Positions 24,784-33,787 of a stretch of DNA of 64,000 nucleotides are shown one piece after another (the first letter of the stretch is position 1; every line of letters starts with the position of its first letter). This DNA comes from Pueribacillus sp041725775 (GTDB lineage: Bacteria > Bacillota > Bacilli > Bacillales > UBA6769), in the NCBI RefSeq assembly GCF_041725775.1, contig NZ_JBEUEL010000001.1, positions 62,001-126,000 of the forward strand, in the 5' to 3' direction. The position numbers and the translations under genes are program-made. The notes beneath the pieces are model-generated. The model was not told where the DNA came from. It searched no databases and saw only the letters and a program-made list of their open reading frames with translations.

Positions 24784-25599
24784 TTAACCTAGTGCCACAT
24801 CGAGAATCATCATCAATGTAAAGCCAATCATTAAACTCATCGAAGCTAAGTCTTTGTTTCCTTTTTCGTGTGAGCTTGGGATGACTTCTTCAGCTACAAC
24901 AAAAATCATCGCACCAGCTGCAAAACTTAATGCGTATGGAAGAAGCGGTTCGACAAACGCAACTGCTAATGCTCCGATAACGGCTGAAACTGGCTCAACC
25001 GCACCTGAAAGTTGCCCGTAGAAAAAACTTTTCCCGCGCGATAAACCGTCACCTCTTAAAGGCATTGAAACAGCAATACCTTCGGGAATGTTTTGGACGC
25101 CAATCCCAAGTGCCAACGTTAATGCGCTCGTCAATGTTGCCTCTGTTCCAGCTGAAGCAAGCGCACCAAAAGCAATCCCGACAGCCAAACCTTCCGGAAT
25201 ATTATGTAATGTAATCGCTAGTACTAATAGCGTACTTCTTTTTCGATCTCTTGGATAGTAGCCTTCAGCTTTACGAATCGGAGTATTTGGATGAAGATGA
25301 GGTAATATTTTATTAATGATCCATAAAAAAACCCCACCTAGTAAAAATCCTAATCCTGCAGGAAACCAATTTCCGATTGTATGGTATTCTGACATTTCAA
25401 TCGCTGGGGATAACAGTGACCAAAAACTCGCGGCAATCATGACACCACCGGCAAATCCGAGCATACTATCTAACATGCGCTGGTTGAAGTTTTTTGTTGT
25501 AAAAACGACCGCTGCTCCGAGTGCGGTCATTCCCCACGTAAATAATGTCGCGATGAAAGCCATTGTGATAGGGTTAAACTGTTGAAAAAAATCGTTCAT
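24784..25599 (-). CDS. ZIP family metal transporter
   Basis: ZIP-type divalent metal importer/transporter with about eight membrane helices. The two signature helices are present: HNIPEGLAVGIAFGAL in TM4 and GVQNIPEGIAVSMPL in TM5, whose His, Asn and Glu residues line the metal site; GQLSGAVEPVSAVIGAL is also typical. 271 residues; start with AAAGGAG about ten bases upstream on the minus strand. Likely substrate zinc or another divalent cation; no Zur-type box was recognised. Confidence 0.92.
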   Translation of the reverse strand: MNDFFQQFNPITMAFIATLFTWGMTALGAAVVFTTKNFNQRMLDSMLGFAGGVMIAASFWSLLSPAIEMSEYHTIGNWFPAGLGFLLGGVFLWIINKILPHLHPNTPIRKAEGYYPRDRKRSTLLVLAITLHNIPEGLAVGIAFGALASAGTEATLTSALTLALGIGVQNIPEGIAVSMPLRGDGLSRGKSFFYGQLSGAVEPVSAVIGALAVAFVEPLLPYALSFAAGAMIFVVAEEVIPSSHEKGNKDLASMSLMIGFTLMMILDVALG

Positions 25600-25764
25600 A
25601 ATCGTTATGAAACTCCTTTTAACGTTTCTATTTTTATCATACTATAACAAATATCATTCGGCTAAATTTTGATCTGGAGCAAAAGAAGTGAAGTCCTTAC
25701 TACTTTAATTTATGATTGGAATCGATGGTTCATCACAATATTATAGACTATGGGAGGCTACAAC

Positions 25765-26607
25765 ATGAGTGGAGAGTATCGAGTCTCGAGGAAGATTCGC
25801 AACGTACGAGATGTTATGATTCAAGAACATTCGCTTGCGCATTCGTCAGGTTTCGTCATTGAACCTGGACTTTGGAAACAACATGATCCGTTTTTAATTA
25901 TGGCAGAAGACTATTTTCAGCGCGGTACTTTCGGAATGCATCCACACCGTGGTATGGAAACCGTCACATATGTCATTGAGGGGAAACTTGAACATGAAGA
26001 CAATAAAGGGGGCAAAGGGGAACTGCTTCCTGGAGATGTTCAATGGATGACAGCTGGGAAGGGAATCATTCATGCAGAAGAGCCAGCGCACGGAGAAACT
26101 GTCCATTCGTTGCAACTTTGGGTGAATCTTCCGAGTCACAAAAAGATGACAGCTCCACGCTATCAAAATTTGCGCAGTCAAGACATGCCCGTTCGGCATG
26201 AAGACGGTGCGGTTATACGAGTGTTTTCCGGTTCATCTGGGGATGTAAAGGCAAGTACAAAAAATCACGTGCCGATTACGATGGTTGAAGTAAACCTCGA
26301 ACCAAATGCAACGTTTACTCAAGACCTTCCTGGAAGCTACAACGGATTTCTTTATATCGTCGAAGGAAAAGGAACGTTCGGCAGTGAAAAGACAAAAGGC
26401 AAGAAAGGACAAGTGCTCTGGCTAGAACGGACTAGCGATGAAGAACAGACAGAAGTAGAAATCCATGCAGAAGAAAAGTTGCTTGTTTTGTTATACGCTG
26501 GGGAGCCTATTAGGGAACGTGTTTTCGCACGTGGTCCGTTTGTTATGAATTCAGAGGAAGAAATCGTCCAAGCGTATCAAGATTATCGAGAAGGAAAATT
26601 TGAGTAG
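25765..26607 (+). CDS. Pirin family protein
   Basis: Bicupin pirin, a non-haem metal protein; bacterial members include quercetin dioxygenases and regulators of metabolism. Metal ligand motif HPHRGMETVTYVIEG and the later HAEEPAH pattern (GIIHAEEPAHGE) in the first cupin are present. ATG at 25765 has GGGAGG seven bases upstream; the ATG at 25750 overlaps the RBS. 280 residues. Single gene. Confidence 0.9.
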   Translation: MSGEYRVSRKIRNVRDVMIQEHSLAHSSGFVIEPGLWKQHDPFLIMAEDYFQRGTFGMHPHRGMETVTYVIEGKLEHEDNKGGKGELLPGDVQWMTAGKGIIHAEEPAHGETVHSLQLWVNLPSHKKMTAPRYQNLRSQDMPVRHEDGAVIRVFSGSSGDVKASTKNHVPITMVEVNLEPNATFTQDLPGSYNGFLYIVEGKGTFGSEKTKGKKGQVLWLERTSDEEQTEVEIHAEEKLLVLLYAGEPIRERVFARGPFVMNSEEEIVQAYQDYREGKFE

Positions 26608-26828
26608 ACGGGTATCCCTTGACATTTTCAAGGGCTTAAATTCTTGCATATGATGACAAACATAAAAACGTTGCTGTAGCACTTCATTCTAAGTCGTTAT
26701 TATTTGCGAACGATGTACTGCAACGATTTTCCGTCTTTGGCCAGGGTATTCACTATAAGGAATTGGCTTGTCTTACTATCAACGATGGGACCGTCTACTA
26801 AAATAACCGCTTCTTTTTTATGTTTTTA

Positions 26829-26865
26829 AAAATCCGTTTTGAAAATGATTCGAACGGATTTTTTT
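26829..26865 (+). terminator. Terminator at the intron insertion point
   Basis: AAATCCGTT and AACGGATTT form a stem with a TTTTTT tail. The group II intron begins two bases after the T-run. Confidence 0.8.
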
Positions 26866-26867
26866 AT

Positions 26868-27935
26868 GTGTGCCCGACATGGGCTATAACTTGGTGGTGA
26901 AAGTCCACTACAGGCTTGGCAGTAGGAACTGTTAGCTAAAGGCAAGGGTGTCCACCGTGAGTGGAATCTGAAGGCAAAATTCCGAACTGACGAACAGAAC
27001 CTGCATAATAAGGCTGACTTGGAATGGATGAGTTTGTATAACAAAACAATGTCCGATACTGCCCAAGTTCCATACAGTAAATGCAGCAGTTACATGGGAG
27101 GAAGGTTATTCAATTAACAATCACCTTAGTGATAAGGTGATGAATGGTGAGAAGTCAGCAGAGACCAAAGTAGTTTCTACGAAACAAAGGGCTGAGCAAC
27201 CTTATATCTTGAAGAACAAGGAGGTGCAGACATCGCCGCCTAAGCTCAGAAAATTATCGTGGCAATTGCTGGAGAGATGACTGCCCATGGAGAAATACGT
27301 TGGAAACGGAAAGGTACATAGGAGAGCGTAGGGATGTCGCATGGATATGAAGAAACAAGAGGGTATCAATTTAATCGAGAAAGTTATTTCCGATAGTAAC
27401 TTTTGGACTACATACGAAAAGGTGTATGCCAACAAAGGAGCACCGGGAGTGGATGGAATAACAGTCTATGAACTTAAAAGTTACATGAGTAAGTTCTATG
27501 AACCGTTAAAACAAAAGTTAAGGGATGGAACATACCAACTACAACCCGTTAAACGGGTAGCCAAACCAAAACGGGTCGAAAAGATACTTAAGGAATTCCC
27601 TGTACAAGTCATTGACCCGATTATCGATCCACACTTTTTGTAAAATAGCTTTGGCTTTCGCAAAGGAAGAAATGTCATCAAGCGATGAGAATACTTTCGG
27701 GATGGCTATCGAGTCGTTATGGACTGTGATTTAAAGAGTTACTTTGACACGATACACCACAAAAGAATACGAGCATACCTTGATTGTTTTGAAATGGATT
27801 TGGAAATTTTTACGCTCAGGTATACTTGATAAAGATATCTACATCGAAACAACTAAGGGAACTCCACAATGAGGTCCTTTATCACCACTCTTCCACAATT
27901 TAAAATGTAAACGAATGGAATTCGGCTCGTTTTGA
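26868..27935 (+). mobile_element. Group II intron, 3'-truncated
   Basis: The 5' boundary GTGTGCCCGACATGGGC resembles the usual bacterial group II start (GUGYG...), followed by about 470 bases of structured RNA (domain I type, including GAAAGTCC and GGGCTGAGCAACC-like segments), then a reverse transcriptase reading frame from 27341. The RT is broken and stops being recognisable at about 27930; no maturase X domain and no domain V/VI hairpin is evident before the nuclease gene at 28128. The intron therefore lacks its 3' half and should be unable to splice. Confidence 0.75.
27341..27935 (+). pseudogene. ltrA: Group II intron reverse transcriptase/maturase remnant
   Basis: First 100 codons are intact (MDMKKQEGINLIEKV... 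with KGAPGVDGIT and YQLQPVKRVAKPK, RT0-RT1). A stop follows at about 27643, then FGFRKGRNVIKR and another stop, then in a second frame VVMDCDLKSYFDTIHHKRI, and in a third KGTPQ-stop-GPLSPLF. Motifs after RT4, including the YADD box, the X domain and the endonuclease domain, are absent. So the gene has several lesions plus a large 3' deletion. Confidence 0.85.
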
Positions 27936-28127
27936 CTCAAAAAAGAGTAAAACCTAATGGTAAGTAATAACATCCGTGGATAAAAAAATTTTCCCATCAT
28001 TAAAGAGTGAAAGACATAAATTTACTCCTCACAGCTGGATAAAAAGGCATTCGCTACTCATCTCACACTTTTTTTGCTAAAATGGGAATGATCTACATAG
28101 AGAAAACAGCTAAGGGGAAAACGTCAC

Positions 28128-28676
28128 GTGAAGAAAAAGAAATCGTTAATGTCTGCAATACTAGTCGCAGTTGTGATTACGGTAGGCTCTTATTATGGAC
28201 TTGATTTAAGTGAATTTTTTGGAACCGAAACCGTTCAAAGTGAAACATTCGATGTTATTAAAGTGATTGACGGAGATACAATTAAAATTAATTACAATGG
28301 CAATGAGGAAAATATTCGCTTTTTACTCATTGATACACCTGAACTATCACATAAACAATTTGATGGTCCGCAGCCGTTTGCGGTGGAAGCAAAGGAAAAA
28401 GTGGAAGAGCTTCTGAAAGAGAGAAAGGTCGATATCGAAATTGGCATCCAAGAACGGGATAAATACGGAAGACTGTTAGGATATTTATATGTGGACGGAA
28501 AAAGTATACAAGAAGAGCTTTTGCGGGAGGGTCTCGCAAGAGTCGCTTACGTATATAATGATAAAAGGAATCTTGATCGTTACTTGGAAATCGAAAAAGA
28601 AGCAAAGCAAGAAGGAAGAGGCATTTGGAGCATTGAAGATTACGTAACTGAAGATGGGTATGTGAATGTGAAGTAG
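28128..28676 (+). CDS. Thermonuclease family protein (secreted or membrane-anchored)
   Basis: Staphylococcal-nuclease fold (SNase/TNase). N-terminal hydrophobic segment LMSAILVAVVITVGSYYGL (signal or anchor) then the nuclease domain: VIKVIDGDTIKI, IRFLLIDTPEL (catalytic Arg and the Asp/Glu region) and ERDKYGRLLGYLY with the second active-site Arg. 182 residues. GTG at 28128 has AAGGGGA nine bases before. Similar to B. subtilis YncB-type nucleases; probably acts outside the membrane on DNA or RNA with Ca2+. Close to ctaG but with a distinct role. Confidence 0.9.
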   Translation: MKKKKSLMSAILVAVVITVGSYYGLDLSEFFGTETVQSETFDVIKVIDGDTIKINYNGNEENIRFLLIDTPELSHKQFDGPQPFAVEAKEKVEELLKERKVDIEIGIQERDKYGRLLGYLYVDGKSIQEELLREGLARVAYVYNDKRNLDRYLEIEKEAKQEGRGIWSIEDYVTEDGYVNVK

Positions 28677-28688
28677 CCGAGGGGGTAA

Positions 28689-29546
28689 ATGACCGTGGAC
28701 GGAGTTTTTTCTAATTATACATGGTATGAATTGTGGGGACCGGTTTGGATTGTCGTTTTGTTATTCCTATCGTATTTGTATGTTAGAAAAATTGTAGCAT
28801 CTCAATTTTATGAAGTGACGAGCAGGCAAGTAAAATTCTTTTTCACGGCTGTTGTGTTGCTTTATGCTGTAAAAGGAAGCCCTTTTACCGTCATTGCGAA
28901 CGACTATATGTTTAGTGCCCATACGTTTCAAATCTCAATAATGTTTTTCGTCGTCACGCCATTGTTTATTTTAAGTTTGCCTGTAGACTTTATTCGCCGT
29001 TACTTTTGGGATTATCGGATGAGAAATGCGATTAAACTGTTCGCTCACCCTTGGATGACTGCGATTTTCTTTAATGGCTTGCTTACGATTTATTTCGTAC
29101 CGGGTGTTTTTAATACGATTCAAGCGAATGTGTTTTACACGTCTTTGGCGCAAACGATACTAATGATTCATGCCTTTTTAATGTGGTGGACGATCATTAC
29201 CCCTCTACCAGAAGTCAGCAAGTTAACTGATTTCACAAGAGCGGCTTATGTGTTTTGTACAGCGATGTTACTCATGCCGATCGGAATTTTCTTAATCATT
29301 ATTGAAAAGGCGCATTACCCTGTGTATGCTGCGGTCGTTGACATGATGCCGATGATGACAGCAGTGTATGATCAACAATTGGCTGGTGGAACGTTAAAAG
29401 CGATTCAATTGACGAGCTACGGTATCGCTTTATTTAAAATTATGATGCTGTGGGCGAAAAAGGAAGAAGATAAGGAAGGGCAAGTCGATGATGAAAATAT
29501 CCGTATCGCCCGCGGGGTTGTCATTCATTTAGATGATAAAAAGTAA
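28689..29546 (+). CDS. ctaG: Cytochrome c oxidase assembly factor CtaG
   Basis: CtaG (caa3-type) is a polytopic membrane protein needed for assembly of cytochrome caa3 oxidase, probably for copper delivery. 285 residues with about seven membrane helices; SPFTVIANDYMFSAHTFQISIMFFVVTPLFIL matches the family, with His in the helices. ATG at 28689 is close to GAGGGGG; GTG at 28695 is the better spaced alternative. No ctaCDEF genes are in the window. Confidence 0.88.
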   Translation: MTVDGVFSNYTWYELWGPVWIVVLLFLSYLYVRKIVASQFYEVTSRQVKFFFTAVVLLYAVKGSPFTVIANDYMFSAHTFQISIMFFVVTPLFILSLPVDFIRRYFWDYRMRNAIKLFAHPWMTAIFFNGLLTIYFVPGVFNTIQANVFYTSLAQTILMIHAFLMWWTIITPLPEVSKLTDFTRAAYVFCTAMLLMPIGIFLIIIEKAHYPVYAAVVDMMPMMTAVYDQQLAGGTLKAIQLTSYGIALFKIMMLWAKKEEDKEGQVDDENIRIARGVVIHLDDKK

Positions 29547-29581
29547 AAGCTGTTTAAGCCACCATCGCTTGAACAGCTTTT
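29545..29581. terminator. Bidirectional terminator between ctaG and the DUF456 gene
   Basis: AAAAGCTGTTTAAGC and GCTTGAACAGCTTTT form a 15-bp stem (one G-T) with A- and T-runs at its ends. It serves the convergent genes on both sides. Confidence 0.9.
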
Positions 29582-29587
29582 CTTCAA

Positions 29588-30070
29588 TTAAAAAATGATA
29601 GCAAGGAAAAACCAAATGATCATGATAAGCTGGACGATAAATTTTGCTAATGTTCCGCTTAAAAGCCCAATCAATGTTGCAATTCCGATGTTGAAGGCTT
29701 TTTGAATGTCTTTTTCAATGAGGAATTCAGTTATGATGACGGCGAGAAATGGAACAATAAGAATGCCGTATGGAGGCACGATGAACGCACCGATGATGAT
29801 GGCAAGCGCGGCGATGCGTTCACCCCATTTGGAACCGCCGTATTTTTTTACAAAATAACTGCTCGCTAAAAGGTCAGCAATAAAAATAAATAACGTTAAA
29901 ATCGCCATGGCGATCCAAAAAAGTAAGGATAATTCATCTTTTTCGATTCCGAAATAATAGAGAAGAAAACCACCCCAAACCGCTAAAACGGACGGAATAA
30001 TCGGAAAGATTAATCCGAAGAAACTTAATAAAAATAATAGGACGATTCCAATCCATATGATGACTGTCAT
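29588..30070 (-). CDS. DUF456 membrane protein
   Basis: Small hydrophobic protein of DUF456 (B. subtilis YqgC type): about four to five membrane helices, with the Gly/Pro-rich GLIFPIIPSVLAVWGGFLLYYFGI near the N-terminus and GGSKWGERIAALAIIIGAFIVPPYGILIVPFLAVIITEFL in the middle. I start at the ATG at 30070 (160 residues, family length); a TTG eleven codons upstream is possible. Function unknown. Confidence 0.82.
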   Translation of the reverse strand: MTVIIWIGIVLLFLLSFFGLIFPIIPSVLAVWGGFLLYYFGIEKDELSLLFWIAMAILTLFIFIADLLASSYFVKKYGGSKWGERIAALAIIIGAFIVPPYGILIVPFLAVIITEFLIEKDIQKAFNIGIATLIGLLSGTLAKFIVQLIMIIWFFLAIIF

Positions 30071-30133
30071 TGTTAATTCATCTCTTTTCGCAAGAAAATA
30101 CAAAACAACCTTATATAGAAAGAAGTTGATCTT

Positions 30134-31132
30134 ATGGTATTTACATTTAAAAACATTCCGTTTTCAGTGTTAGATTTAGCACCGATTGTCGAAGGCGGAT
30201 CAGCAGAAGATACGTTTCGAAACACACGTGAACTTGCCAAACACGCGGAAAAGTTAGGCTATAACCGATATTGGCTGGCTGAACATCATAACATGCCAGG
30301 CATCGGAAGCTCAGCAACATCGCTTTTAATTTCTCATGTTGCGCAAGCGACGTCAAGCATTCGGGTTGGTTCCGGAGGTATTATGCTTCCGAACCATTCG
30401 CCACTTGTCATTGCTGAACAGTTTGGAACGCTAGAAACGTTATATCCAGGTCGGATCGATCTCGGGCTTGGGCGCGCGCCAGGTACGGATCAATTGACAG
30501 CATTTGCGCTTCGAAGAAATAACATGAGTGATGGCAGTGATTTTCCGGATATGCTTGCTGAATTGCGTCGTTATTTTCAACCATTTGACGGCACTCAACG
30601 TGTCCGTGCGATACCGGGAGAAGGTTTAAGCCATATTCCAATTTGGCTACTCGGTTCAAGTGGATTTAGTGCACGACTTGCTGGACGGCTTGGACTTCCG
30701 TTTTCGTTCGCAAGCCATTTTTCGCCTGAAAATACGATACCAGCGTTGGAAATTTATCGTTCATCTTTTGAACCGTCTGAAGTCCTTGATGAACCATACG
30801 TTATGTTGGGAATTAACGTGGTTGTTGCTGATACAGATGAAGAAGCAGAGCGATTATCGACGTCGATGCAACAACAATTTTTAAATCTGATTCGGAACAA
30901 ACCGGCGAAGCTTCAACCGCCTGTTGAGAGCATGGAAGGTTTATACACAGAATATCAAAAAGCAGCACTAGAGAGTAGGCTCAGTTCATCGATTATCGGC
31001 GGACCAGAAAAAGTGAAAGCGCAGTTGCAAGCCTTTATCGAACGAACGAAAGCAGATGAACTGATTATCAATGCACAAATTTACGATCATAAAGCACGCC
31101 TAAGGTCCTATGAAATACTCGCAAATCTGTAA
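30134..31132 (+). CDS. Luciferase-like FMN monooxygenase (LLM)
   Basis: Luciferase-like flavin-dependent monooxygenase, TIM-barrel, 332 residues. Signature segments: FSVLDLAPIVEGGSAEDTF, YWLAEHHNMPGIGSSATS, IRVGSGGIMLPNHSPLVIAEQFGTLE and LYPGRIDLGLGRAPGTDQ. Similar to B. subtilis YwcH/YddN-type LLM proteins, which are used for oxidation of sulfur or alkane compounds; the substrate cannot be deduced. RBS AGAAAGAAG nine bases before the ATG. Divergent from the DUF456 gene. Confidence 0.92.
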   Translation: MVFTFKNIPFSVLDLAPIVEGGSAEDTFRNTRELAKHAEKLGYNRYWLAEHHNMPGIGSSATSLLISHVAQATSSIRVGSGGIMLPNHSPLVIAEQFGTLETLYPGRIDLGLGRAPGTDQLTAFALRRNNMSDGSDFPDMLAELRRYFQPFDGTQRVRAIPGEGLSHIPIWLLGSSGFSARLAGRLGLPFSFASHFSPENTIPALEIYRSSFEPSEVLDEPYVMLGINVVVADTDEEAERLSTSMQQQFLNLIRNKPAKLQPPVESMEGLYTEYQKAALESRLSSSIIGGPEKVKAQLQAFIERTKADELIINAQIYDHKARLRSYEILANL

Positions 31133-31221
31133 CTTGTGTCATCGATTCATTTGAATAGTTACTCCTCTTCCGAACAATGCTAAGAACATTGGCAGCGTGT
31201 TTTGTACTGGAGGAGGCTAAC

Positions 31222-32725
31222 ATGGATAACAAAGTATGGCGAAATCCAGTATTTCTTATTTCCGCACTCGTCATTTTAGTTCTCGTTATCATTGGAGCAG
31301 TTATGCCTGACGCGATTGGGCGTGTCGCGAACATACTGTATGAATTAACGACAATTGATTTCGGCTGGTTTTATTTGTTGACGGTTTTTATTATCGTTGT
31401 TTTTCTCATCGGGTTAGCAATTAGCAAATATGGGTCAATTCGGTTAGCTGGGGAAGGGGAACGACCGGAGTTTCCATTTTTTTACGTGGATCGGTATGCT
31501 TTTTTTCGCTGGTTTCGGCGTCGGTCTCGTGTTTTGGGGCGTCGCCGAACCGATGAGCCACTTTTTCACACCTCCATTTGAAAACATACAAGCGCAAACC
31601 GAATCCGCTGCAAGGCTTGCGATGGGCTATGCTTTTTTCACTGTGGGGTCAGTCAGTGGGCAATTTTTGCACTCTTCGGGTTAGTCATCGTTTTTTGCAA
31701 TTTCGGAAGAAGAAGAGTGGACTCGTCTCTACAGCGTTAGAACCAGTTGCTGGGAAAAGACGTCCTATTAAATATACGGTTGAATCGTTAGCCGTCATAG
31801 CAACAGTGATGGGGATTGCTACTTTGCTTGGTTTAGGCGTTCTTCAAATGAACGGTCTGCAAGCGCTATTTGGGATCAACAATTCGATTGGCACTCAGAT
31901 GATTATAATTGTAATTATGTTTGCTGCATATACAGGGTTGGATAAAGGCATCCGATACTTAAGCAATTTCAATTTAGGATTTGCCCTTGGATTGCTCGTC
32001 TTTGTATTTATTACAGGACCGACTCTGTTTATTTTAGGAACCTTTACGCTTGCCCTTGGTGACTATTTATCGAATTTTATTCAGTATAGTCTACGTTTGC
32101 AATCGTACGTAGGTGGAACGTGGGTGAGTTTTATTGGGCGTGGACGATTGCGTGGTCGCCGTATGTCGGTGCATTCGTTGCTCGCGTTACGAAAGGCAGA
32201 ACGATTCGTGAATATTTACTCGGTGTGATGGTCGTTCCACCATTAATTGCTTGCTTATGGATTGCTGTTTTTGGTGGAACTGCACTGTGGTAAATCAAGG
32301 TACGGAGATTGCAGCATCAGTAAATGCTGATGTTACGTCAGCATTATTCCAGACGTTTGAACAGTTGCCGTTTTCGGGATTGTTATCGGTCATCTCGATT
32401 TTATTAATTTTAACCTTTCTCGTAACGTCTGCAGATTCCGCAACGTACATTTTAGCAAGCATGTCTTCAACCGCCATTTATTGGAAAAATTGTATGGGGG
32501 AGTGCTTATGTCGGCAATTGCGGCTGTGTTTTTATATTCTGGTGGATTAGACGCATTGCAAACGGCTTCGCTCGTATCGGCTTTTTACCGTTCACAGCAC
32601 TTTTATTGTTGCTGATGCTCGCGCTCGCAAAGCTGCTTCGAAAAGAACCGCTTCCGATTCGAAAAGCCGATGTTCGACGATTTAAACGGTTGGAAAAAGT
32701 GACAAACAGTGATAATCGAAAATAG
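31222..32725 (+). pseudogene. BCCT family (OpuD-like) transporter, broken
   Basis: Reads across three frames give a nearly full-length betaine/choline/carnitine transporter: start MDNKVWRNPVFLISALVILVLV (ATG at 31222 with GGAGG upstream), then GFGVGLVFWGVAEPMSHFF, LALGDYLSNFIQ, TIAWSPYVGAFVARVTKGRT, VTSADSATYILASMSS and a C-terminal tail ending at the stop at 32723-32725. At least five single-base shifts occur: one at a T7 run near 31480, others near 31645, 31690, 32120, 32285 and 32500. About 500 codons, so nothing large is missing. Confidence 0.9.
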
Positions 32726-32762
32726 AGGGAATGCTAAGATATGCTACAATAAGAGTTCATAG

Positions 32763-32896
32763 GTTCTAGTTCTCTAGGGTTCCGCAGATGTGTATGTAAC
32801 TGGTCTGGACCGAGAGAGAACGCACAGCATGGGGTTGTGTATACGGAGGGACAAAAGCCCGGGAGGATATCTTTGTCGATATTCCCGGGTTTTTCT
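32763..32896 (+). promoter_or_regulatory. Guanidine-I (ykkC) riboswitch with terminator
   Basis: Contains the ykkC core in order: CTAGGGTTCCGC, CTGGTCTGGACCGAGAGAG, ATACGGAGGGACAAAAGCCCGGGAG. The terminator stem is CCCGGGAGGATATC pairing with GATATTCCCGGG, followed by TTTTTCTG, in the expression platform. Guanidinium binding is expected to block termination and turn on the SMR exporter genes 150 bases downstream. Ends are approximate. Confidence 0.93.
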
Positions 32897-33046
32897 GTTG
32901 GTGTTTAGCGTGAAAAGGAAAGAAACGTCATATTTTGATTTATCGGGAAACCGAATTCAGTAGAGGGATGGCCGTCCTTGTGACGGATTAGTGAAATGAT
33001 GAATGTTTCAACCGTAATGTTTATCTAAAGTAAAGGAGAATCTCAC

Positions 33047-33388
33047 TTGAATAAAAACTGGTTATACATTTTCATTGCTGTAGCTTTTGAAATTATTTGG
33101 GTCACAGGATTAAAACATGCGTATGACTTGTTCACGTGGACGATAACGATTATCGCAACGATTGGATGTACGATATTTTTAATTAGGGGGACGAAACGGT
33201 TACCTGTCGGTACGGCGTATGCTGTGTTTGCCGGCTCAGGAGCTGGCGGTACTGTACTTGTTGAAATGTTTGTTTTTCATGAGCCGGTTTCTCTCGGAAA
33301 GCTTTTTTTTATCGCATTGCTTCTTACCGGTGTAATCGGATTGCAAATAGTGACAGAAGAGAGTGAAGTTAAAGGGGACGAGGGTTAA
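33047..33388 (+). CDS. SMR efflux subunit (guanidinium exporter, first)
   Basis: Small multidrug resistance (DMT/QacE-like) protein of 113 residues with four membrane helices; catalytic Glu15 in VAFEIIWVTGLKHA, plus LPVGTAYAVFAGSGAGGTVLVEM. As one half of a YkkC/YkkD-type heterodimer it exports guanidinium with proton exchange. TTG at 33047, AAAGGAGA upstream. Stop and the next gene's ATG overlap by one base. Control by the guanidine riboswitch supports the assignment. Confidence 0.9.
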   Translation: MNKNWLYIFIAVAFEIIWVTGLKHAYDLFTWTITIIATIGCTIFLIRGTKRLPVGTAYAVFAGSGAGGTVLVEMFVFHEPVSLGKLFFIALLLTGVIGLQIVTEESEVKGDEG

Positions 33389-33702
33389 TGGAGTGGTTTA
33401 TATTACTGTTTGCAGGCTTGTTTGAAGTACTCGGTGTTGTCGCTTTAAATCAATTAAGTGTAAAAATAAATGTAAAGTGGTTGCTAATATTAGTCGGTGG
33501 TTTTGGGATTAGTTTAACGCTTTTAACAATCGCGATGAAAGAAATTTCAATGGGAACTGCTTATGCCATTTGGACGGGTGTCGGTACGATCGGAGGAGTG
33601 CTTATTGGAATGATTTTTTACGGTGAACCGAAAGACAACATTCGGCTTTTTTTCATTAGTTTAGTCGTGATTTCAGCAGTCGGGTTAAAACTTGTTTCGT
33701 AA
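33388..33702 (+). CDS. SMR efflux subunit (guanidinium exporter, second)
   Basis: 104-residue SMR protein with four helices; Glu13 in AGLFEVLGVVALNQ, MGTAYAIWTGVGTIGGVLIGM and FGISLTLLTIAMKEISMG match the family. The ATG overlaps the preceding stop codon (TAATG), giving coupled translation and suggesting equimolar partners. Under guanidine riboswitch control. Confidence 0.9.
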   Translation: MEWFILLFAGLFEVLGVVALNQLSVKINVKWLLILVGGFGISLTLLTIAMKEISMGTAYAIWTGVGTIGGVLIGMIFYGEPKDNIRLFFISLVVISAVGLKLVS

Positions 33703-33787
33703 AATTATTCGTTCAATTCTTCCATATTTGCATCCTTTTCATATATACTAGTACAAAGGGATATAAAAATGTAGAGGAGGAATTGAG

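Noticed and set aside
26660..26830. Minus-strand fragment VDGPIVDSKTSQFLIVNTLAKDG before a stop
   Set aside because: Looks like a C-terminal piece of a gene, but no start or family is identifiable, and it overlaps the terminator region.
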